A stretch of 9,852 nt of DNA from JAZSMJ01 sp045535815 (GTDB lineage Bacteria; Bacillota; Clostridia; Oscillospirales; CAG-272): contig JAZSMJ010000016.1 in assembly GCA_045535815.1 (NCBI GenBank), positions 1-9,852 on the forward strand, read 5' to 3'. The translations under genes were made by a program, and so were the position numbers. A model generated the notes under the pieces. The model did not search any database. It saw nothing but the letters and a program-made list of their open reading frames with translations, and was not told where the DNA came from. Below, piece by piece: positions 5,417 through 9,852 of this stretch (position 1 is its first letter; the number at the start of each line of letters is the position of its first letter).

Positions 5417-7036
5417 TTACACCATACAGCGTATTATCATATTTTCTTTGCAGTCCATTATCTCTTTTATTCTGACGGAAAGGTTATCCCTATCCTCTGC
5501 CGAAAGCCGTGCGGTCTTAACACCGTAAGCCTTTCCTATAAGCTCAAAATCTGGATTGCCGCAAAGCACGGAGGTTTCGCCCGAAAGTCCGCCCTTCTTC
5601 TGTATATCCCTTATCATTCCGAGCTCACCGTTATCAAAGATAAATATCTTTATCGGCCTTTTTGCTCTGCAAAGGGTAGCAAGCTCCTCAAGCGACATCT
5701 GAAATCCGCCGTCGCCACAGAAAAGAATGATGTTTTCAATATTATCCGATACCGCAAAGCTTGCGCCTATTGCCGCAGGAAGTCCGAAGCCCATAGCACC
5801 AAGTCCGCCGCTTGTGATAAATCCTCTTTCGCAAACCGGCTCTGCTTCTATTGCCGCATCCATCTGAAAATTGCCAACGTCTGAAACGTATACGCAGTTC
5901 TTCATATCAAGAACGCATCGGTCGATCTCTCTCAGTATTTCGCCTGCGCTGAGCCTTCCTTCCTTTTTGGGATACACCTTTTTGTTTTTGTATTTAAGAA
6001 CCGAGTCGCTCCATTCGGAAAAGGCTTCCTTATCATAATTCAAATCGGACGATATCAGCTCATAAAGGAAGTCCTTGGCATCCGACACCACCTTTACAGA
6101 CGGAGTTACGTTTTTGCCGAGCTCAGCAGGGTCTATATCGCAGTGGATTATCATTCTGCTTTGCGAGAACAGCTTTTGATTGCTGACTGTTCTGTCCGAA
6201 AAGCGAACTCCTATCGCTATCAGAAGATCACACTGGTAAAGAGCGACGTTTGCCGCCTCCGAGCCATGCATTCCTGCCATTCCGAAAAGCTCAACGCCCT
6301 GATCGAGCACTATTCCCATACCCATAAGGGTGGTAACTACGGGAATGCCGCTTTTGAGCGCAAACTCAGAGAGTGCGCCCGATGCACCCGAGCTCACTAT
6401 ACCGCCGCCTGCAAGTATAAGCGGTCTGTGACTGTTTTCAACAGCCTCCTTTATGGCACCCATACCGTTTCCCACAGTATATACGCTTGTTCTTTTTCTT
6501 GGAAGATGCGAGATGGCATCCTTGTCCGTATCTGTTATCTCTGCTGCAAAAACGTCCTTGGTTATATCTACGACCACGGGTCCGCATCTGCCGCTCGACG
6601 CTATATTCCACGCCTCCTCAAGAGAGGGCGCGAGATTGGCAGGATCCTTTATCAGATAGTTGTGCTTTGTTATCGGTATGGTCATACCCATAATATCCGC
6701 CTCCTGAAAGGCGTCTCTTCCTATAGAAGCACGGTCTACCTGTCCGGTTATAACGATAAGCGGAGTGCTGTCAAGATAAGCGTCGGCAATACCGGTGATA
6801 AGATTTGCGGCACCGGGACCTGACGTTGCTATGCAAACGCCCGTCTTGCCGCTTGCCTTTGCATAGCCGACTGCGGCAAATACCGCACCCTGCTCGTGAC
6901 GGACGGTAACGGCGTTTATACCGCTTTTCTCAAACAGCATATTATACAGCTCGAGCACTGCCGCTCCCGGATATCCGAAAACGGTATCCACCTGCTTTTC
7001 ACAAAGAAATTTAGCAATATATTCCGCTCCGGTCAT
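5417..7036 (-). CDS. IlvB-like thiamine-diphosphate enzyme (acetolactate synthase large-subunit family)
   Basis: A 539-residue protein of the acetohydroxyacid synthase family, which condenses pyruvate with a second ketoacid using ThDP, Mg2+ and FAD. The N-terminal pyrimidine-binding domain has RHEQGA with the catalytic E48 and TSGPGAANL (71-79). GRDAFQEADIMGMTIPITKHN (107-126) is the AHAS-type signature. The C-terminal ThDP domain has GLGAMGFGLPAAIGA (411-425) and the GDG...N motif from G441 to N469. Differences: the usual tryptophan after GMIR is replaced (MIRDIQKKGG), and the tail stops at NMIIRCMV without the P-M-x-x-G lid end seen in typical enzymes. No small regulatory subunit (ilvN) is next to it. 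Its ATG overlaps the Nudix stop codon by 4 bp (ATGA). Acetolactate synthase or a relative with another ketoacid is likely. Confidence 0.85.
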   Translation of the reverse strand: MTGAEYIAKFLCEKQVDTVFGYPGAAVLELYNMLFEKSGINAVTVRHEQGAVFAAVGYAKASGKTGVCIATSGPGAANLITGIADAYLDSTPLIVITGQVDRASIGRDAFQEADIMGMTIPITKHNYLIKDPANLAPSLEEAWNIASSGRCGPVVVDITKDVFAAEITDTDKDAISHLPRKRTSVYTVGNGMGAIKEAVENSHRPLILAGGGIVSSGASGALSEFALKSGIPVVTTLMGMGIVLDQGVELFGMAGMHGSEAANVALYQCDLLIAIGVRFSDRTVSNQKLFSQSRMIIHCDIDPAELGKNVTPSVKVVSDAKDFLYELISSDLNYDKEAFSEWSDSVLKYKNKKVYPKKEGRLSAGEILREIDRCVLDMKNCVYVSDVGNFQMDAAIEAEPVCERGFITSGGLGAMGFGLPAAIGASFAVSDNIENIILFCGDGGFQMSLEELATLCRAKRPIKIFIFDNGELGMIRDIQKKGGLSGETSVLCGNPDFELIGKAYGVKTARLSAEDRDNLSVRIKEIMDCKENMIIRCMV

Positions 7037-7446
7037 TTCAATATTTCCTCCGAATACATTTTTACCTGCTCAAGCATATGCCCGATATTTCCCTCACCGG
7101 CATATTTTGACATATCAAAGAAGTCGTGGTCAAGATCACTCCAGAAAAGAGTGTTCTCACTGCCCTTTACCTCTTTTTCGCATTTCAAAACGCCTGCATA
7201 TACCTCAACGTAGCAGTCCTGATAATAATATTTAAAATCCATAACGTGAGAAAGCTCTATTTCGTCTCTTTCGATAGACGTTTCTTCAAAAAGCTCACGG
7301 TAGGCAGCGTCAAATCCATCCTCACCGAATTCTATCTTTCCGCCAACGAAGTTGTCAAGTCCGAGATACGGCTCCTTCAGCCTTCGGCACATCAGTATTT
7401 TTTCACGGCATGCCGAGTACACCATTATAATGTTATAGCCTTGCAC
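7033..7446 (-). CDS. Nudix hydrolase
   Basis: A 137-residue hydrolase of nucleoside diphosphate-linked compounds, resembling MutT/8-oxo-dGTP diphosphatases. The Nudix box fits G36-x5-E42-x7-R50-E51-L-x-E54-E55-x-S57-I, with serine where the last glycine is usual; R50, E51, E54 and E55 supply the metal site. The protein starts at a GTG (7446-7444) with a strong AAGGAGG six bases upstream; the first ATG (M8) lacks a site. It heads the operon and its stop codon overlaps the start of the IlvB-like gene, so the two are translationally coupled. The substrate cannot be deduced; oxidised or non-canonical nucleotides and ADP-ribose-type compounds are possible. Confidence 0.9.
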   Translation of the reverse strand: MQGYNIIMVYSACREKILMCRRLKEPYLGLDNFVGGKIEFGEDGFDAAYRELFEETSIERDEIELSHVMDFKYYYQDCYVEVYAGVLKCEKEVKGSENTLFWSDLDHDFFDMSKYAGEGNIGHMLEQVKMYSEEILK

Positions 7447-7487
7447 TGTATCCCTCCTTAAGACAATATTTTCGCATTATATATTTT

Positions 7488-7516
7488 ATTTTACTATATA
7501 CTTCAATATTTGTAAA
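7488..7516 (-). promoter_or_regulatory. Promoter of the Nudix/IlvB-like/zinc-ribbon/Mini-III operon
   Basis: TTTACA (7516-7511) and TAAAAT (7493-7488) with a 17-bp spacer, each five of six to consensus. The transcript would start near 7481, about 35 nt before the Nudix GTG. A second overlapping pair (TTGAAG with TATATA) is weaker. The region is shared with the divergent promoter for the secreted dockerin protein. Confidence 0.7.
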
Positions 7517-7540
7517 CACCTTTTTTTAATAAAAAAACTA

Positions 7541-7569
7541 TTGCCATATGGATTAAGCTATGTTATAAT
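7541..7569 (+). promoter_or_regulatory. Promoter of the secreted GLUG/dockerin gene
   Basis: TTGCCA (7541-7546), a 17-bp spacer, and a consensus TATAAT (7564-7569). It gives a leader of about 70 nt to the ATG at 7645. It is 24 bp from the -35 of the oppositely directed operon promoter, so the two genes share one control region. Confidence 0.8.
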
Positions 7570-7583
7570 TTTTTATGAATATA

Positions 7584-7626
7584 CTGTCGGCTCAAAACGC
7601 CGTACAGCCCGCTTATCGCACAGCGG
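7584..7626 (+). promoter_or_regulatory. Two tandem hairpins in the dockerin gene leader
   Basis: CTGTCGGC (7584-7591) pairs with GCCG-t-ACAG (7599-7607, one bulged base) around a 7-nt loop; CCGCT (7609-7613) pairs with AGCGG (7622-7626). Together they fill most of the predicted leader and end directly before the AAAGGAG site at 7627-7633. They may stabilise the transcript or limit ribosome access. No known riboswitch class was recognised. Confidence 0.4.
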
Positions 7627-7644
7627 AAAGGAGATCCAAGCCAA

Positions 7645-9711
7645 ATGAAAGCAAGAAATATAACGGCAATCATACTTTCACTTATAATATTACTCTCGGC
7701 AATGCCGATATCGTATGCAAACGGCGGACAAGCCCCCGAGATACCGATATACGAGCTTGAAAAAGCCGAAAGAGAAAGAGAGGCAATAGAAGCCAAGATT
7801 GCTCTTGAGGAGCCGGGCACACAGGTGCACGCTTACAGATTCTTAAATGACGGGATCGGAGAAACGCCCGAAATTCTGCCCGGAGAAGAGGGTGAAGGTG
7901 AAGGAGAAGAAGCTCCCGATACACCCACAGCGCCCACCTATCCGATATGGGACGGAAGCTGTGCCGAATCGTTTGCATCGGGCACCGGAACGGACGCAGA
8001 CCCTTACGTTATAGAGACTGCAGAGCAGCTTGCATACTTTGCTCAGACAATAAACCAGGGCGTTACCTACAACGGAAAATACGTAAGCCTTGCAAACGAT
8101 ATATACCTGAACGACATAACCGACTGGCAGTTCTGGCTTGATAACTTAAGCGGCACCGCAGATGAATATGCACCAAAGGTCTACCCCACAAACGAATGGA
8201 CCCCTGCAGGCTTCTTTAGCAGTAACGCATCAAACGCCTATTTCAGAGGCTCGTTTAACGGCAACGGTCATACCGTATACGGTATGTACATAGACACGGC
8301 AAACGACTACGGCGGACTTTTCGGTTACGTATACGACGGACTTGTCAGAAATATTGACATCTCCGCCTGCCTTATCCGCTCGGGCAATTATACCGGTGCG
8401 GTGGTCGGCAGAAATATATCCGGTTATATAAACAACTGCTCATCCGAGGGATACGTAATAGCCTCGGATAACGTCGGCGGCATCGTTGGATACAATATGG
8501 AAGGAATAATAACGCTCTGCCAATCAAACGGAAGCGTCAGCGGCTCGATATACGTCGGCGGCATCGCAGGTGTTTCGGGCGGAGACCTTTACTATTCCTA
8601 CTCGGTATCTCACGTTACAGGAACGCACTACGTCGGCGGTATAGTCGGATGGATGCACTCCACCGGTGCTGTATCTTCCACCCTTTCCGATTGCTTCTTT
8701 GCCGATACCGTGACTGCCTCAAAATTCGCAGGCGGTATAGTCGGCTTCAACTCCGAGGAGCAGGATGTAAACACCTGCATCGTAAAGAACTGCTATAATG
8801 CAGGTATCATTGAATGCAACGACAGCGCAGGTGCGATATCTGGATACAACAGCTCTCGCATAACCGGCTGCACCTGGCTTTCATCTGTTTTAAGCTGTGC
8901 AGCTGAAGGTGAAGGCACGGTCACAGGCTCACACGCATCGACAGACGAGCAGCTCAAAACGGCACAGACCTACTCATCGCTCGGATTTAACACCTCGTCG
9001 GTATGGCAGGTAGTCACGCTGACCGAGCAGCTTCCCGAATATCCCGAGGGAGAAGCTCCCGACGAGCTCCCCACTCCGAGAACTTATTCTTATGCGACCA
9101 TTAAAAATAATCCCTACGTTTTTCCGCTCGAAGATCCTGTGGTAATAATTCCTACATTTACGCTCAGCGGAACCGTCTCGGTATATGCTCCCAAAACAGA
9201 AACGACAGTTCAGCTCATATCCAAAGAGAATGTCGTAGCGGAGATATACGTTTCATCAGATATAGACTCCAATTCTGCCGTAGCCCTGGATTTCATAATT
9301 GAAGATATCGAGCCCGGAGAATACGACATAGTTGTAACGAAGGCAGGACACCTTTACTCAAAGCTGACGAATATACTTTTAAAATCCGATGTCGACATCA
9401 CCGCAAAAGCAGGACTTCTTGCTCTTTCCGCAGGAGATATCAACTCAGACGGATTCGTAGACAGCCTTGACATAGCACTTTTGGTATATGATCTTGGTGC
9501 AACCGAAGAGGAAGCAAACGAGCCTTTATCCGACTTAAATCTTGACGGATTCCGAGATGCCATTGACGTTTCCATACTTTCTCACTTTATGCTTTCTACA
9601 CCTACTGAGACCGATTATTCGGTTCTTCCCGAGCCTGAGGCTCCTGCACCCGAGACACCCGAGCCGGAAGCACCTGAGATTGAGGAAACCGAAACAGAAA
9701 TTACCGAATAA
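7645..9711 (+). CDS. Secreted GLUG-repeat protein with C-terminal type I dockerin and Pro/Glu tail
   Basis: A 688-residue exported protein. Residues 1-25 are a signal peptide (hydrophobic core 8-19, cleavage likely after SYA). An acidic Gly/Glu linker (78-100) precedes a domain beginning GTGTDADPYVIETAEQLAYF. Seven GLUG-type repeats start near residues 223, 251, 278, 305, 331, 363 and 396 (pattern GGIVGY...NC), a right-handed beta-helix-like surface fold usually linked to adhesion or substrate binding. After a Pro/Glu linker (463-478), residues about 504-592 look like a beta-sandwich module often found before dockerins. Residues 597-649 are a type I dockerin: two calcium loops, GDINSDGFVDSLD and SDLNLDGFRDAID. 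The tail 661-688 is rich in PEPEAP. No catalytic motif was seen. The ATG has AAAGGAG 11 bases upstream. A cell-surface or cellulosome-like complex is likely if a cohesin exists elsewhere. Confidence 0.88.
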   Translation: MKARNITAIILSLIILLSAMPISYANGGQAPEIPIYELEKAEREREAIEAKIALEEPGTQVHAYRFLNDGIGETPEILPGEEGEGEGEEAPDTPTAPTYPIWDGSCAESFASGTGTDADPYVIETAEQLAYFAQTINQGVTYNGKYVSLANDIYLNDITDWQFWLDNLSGTADEYAPKVYPTNEWTPAGFFSSNASNAYFRGSFNGNGHTVYGMYIDTANDYGGLFGYVYDGLVRNIDISACLIRSGNYTGAVVGRNISGYINNCSSEGYVIASDNVGGIVGYNMEGIITLCQSNGSVSGSIYVGGIAGVSGGDLYYSYSVSHVTGTHYVGGIVGWMHSTGAVSSTLSDCFFADTVTASKFAGGIVGFNSEEQDVNTCIVKNCYNAGIIECNDSAGAISGYNSSRITGCTWLSSVLSCAAEGEGTVTGSHASTDEQLKTAQTYSSLGFNTSSVWQVVTLTEQLPEYPEGEAPDELPTPRTYSYATIKNNPYVFPLEDPVVIIPTFTLSGTVSVYAPKTETTVQLISKENVVAEIYVSSDIDSNSAVALDFIIEDIEPGEYDIVVTKAGHLYSKLTNILLKSDVDITAKAGLLALSAGDINSDGFVDSLDIALLVYDLGATEEEANEPLSDLNLDGFRDAIDVSILSHFMLSTPTETDYSVLPEPEAPAPETPEPEAPEIEETETEITE

Positions 9712-9718
9712 ACGATGA

Positions 9719-9852
9719 ATTGTCAAACTAAGTGCAACACTTTTTGATAGAATCTTCAAATAAATCCAAGGGATTTTTAAAATTTAAAACTTTTTTAGGC
9801 CTGGCGTTGATCAACGCCAGGTTCTTTTTTAGGGTGGAAGGACTAACTCTTG
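9719..9852 (+). mobile_element. Probable left end of an IS30-like insertion sequence (continues beyond window)
   Basis: Starting about 8 bp after the dockerin gene stop codon, TGTCAAACTAAGTGCAACAC resembles, from memory, the terminal sequences of IS30-family elements in Firmicutes (G-x-CAAA...AGTGCAACAC). It is followed by AT-rich DNA, a perfect palindromic terminator at 9800-9830 and GGAAGGA (9836-9842), a good ribosome binding site for a gene whose start would be the TTG at 9850-9852 or just past the edge. No transposase codons are visible here, so the family call rests on the end sequence and layout only. Confidence 0.42.
9800..9830 (+). terminator. Intrinsic terminator with perfect 22-bp palindrome
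   Basis: CCTGGCGTTGA pairs with TCAACGCCAGG with no unpaired base in the arms (9800-9821) and is followed by TTCTTTTTT (9822-9830), a classical rho-independent terminator on the plus strand. It would stop transcripts from the dockerin gene. If the flanking sequence is an insertion-sequence end, its place before the next gene's ribosome binding site would shield a transposase from read-through. Confidence 0.85.

Noticed and set aside
5261..6823. Plus-strand open frames of about 200 codons opposite the zinc-ribbon and IlvB-like genes
   Set aside because: They are shadows of genes with clear motifs on the other strand and lack ribosome binding sites and recognisable domains.
7575..7760. Possible 61-codon leader peptide upstream of and overlapping the dockerin gene
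   Set aside because: No ribosome binding site precedes it, it starts only a few bases after the promoter -10 box, and its sequence resembles nothing known.
9720..9730. Shared 11-mer TTGTCAAACTA between the right-end element and the 121-bp repeat
   Set aside because: Matches of this length are expected by chance within 10 kb, and the surrounding sequence does not align.

Overview
The window looks like chromosomal DNA of an anaerobic gut-type Firmicute (Clostridia, Oscillospiraceae/Ruminococcaceae-like). The reasons are strong AGGAGG-type ribosome binding sites, a Mini-III ribonuclease gene, a secreted GLUG-repeat protein with a type I dockerin, frequent ATA isoleucine codons, and an inverted-repeat element of a kind common in that group. 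The assignment is inferred from these features; no database was searched.

Layout. (1) Bases 1-1996 are an accessory stretch read on the minus strand. It holds an AraC/GyrI-like regulator cut by the left edge and a small GNAT acetyltransferase. A 121-bp direct repeat (120/121 identical) lies directly upstream of each. Each copy carries a 34-nt near-perfect palindrome and a good minus-strand promoter aimed at the gene beside it. Between the GNAT gene and the downstream repeat copy lie a MITE-like inverted-repeat element and two hairpins. The GNAT part is clearly AT-richer than what follows, so this looks like an acquired array of promoter-headed single-gene units placed 13 bp after the end of an older operon. 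(2) Bases 2010-4084 are a minus-strand pair, a ROK sugar kinase followed by a Gfo/Idh/MocA oxidoreductase, probably for sugar or polyol metabolism. (3) Bases 4165-4698 are mscL with its own strong promoter. (4) Bases 4706-7516 are a tight minus-strand operon: Nudix hydrolase, IlvB-like ThDP enzyme (start and stop codons overlap by 4 bp), an eight-cysteine zinc-ribbon protein, and Mini-III. Its promoter is at 7488-7516. (5) A divergent promoter at 7541-7569 drives the plus-strand gene 7645-9711, a 688-residue secreted protein with signal peptide, seven GLUG repeats, a beta-sandwich-like module, a dockerin and a Pro/Glu tail. (6) From about 9719 to the right edge the sequence resembles the start of an insertion sequence: a conserved-looking end, a perfect 22-bp palindromic terminator, and a ribosome binding site at the last bases.

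How the parts work together. The housekeeping genes (mscL, Mini-III, Nudix, IlvB-like) do not form one obvious pathway; the operon mixes RNA processing, nucleotide clean-up and ThDP chemistry. The kinase/dehydrogenase pair is a plausible sugar-processing unit without its transporter. The most unusual structure is the repeated promoter module in front of each accessory gene. Its near-identity over non-coding DNA points to recent duplication or a shared mobilisation mechanism, and direct-repeat recombination could delete the GNAT unit.
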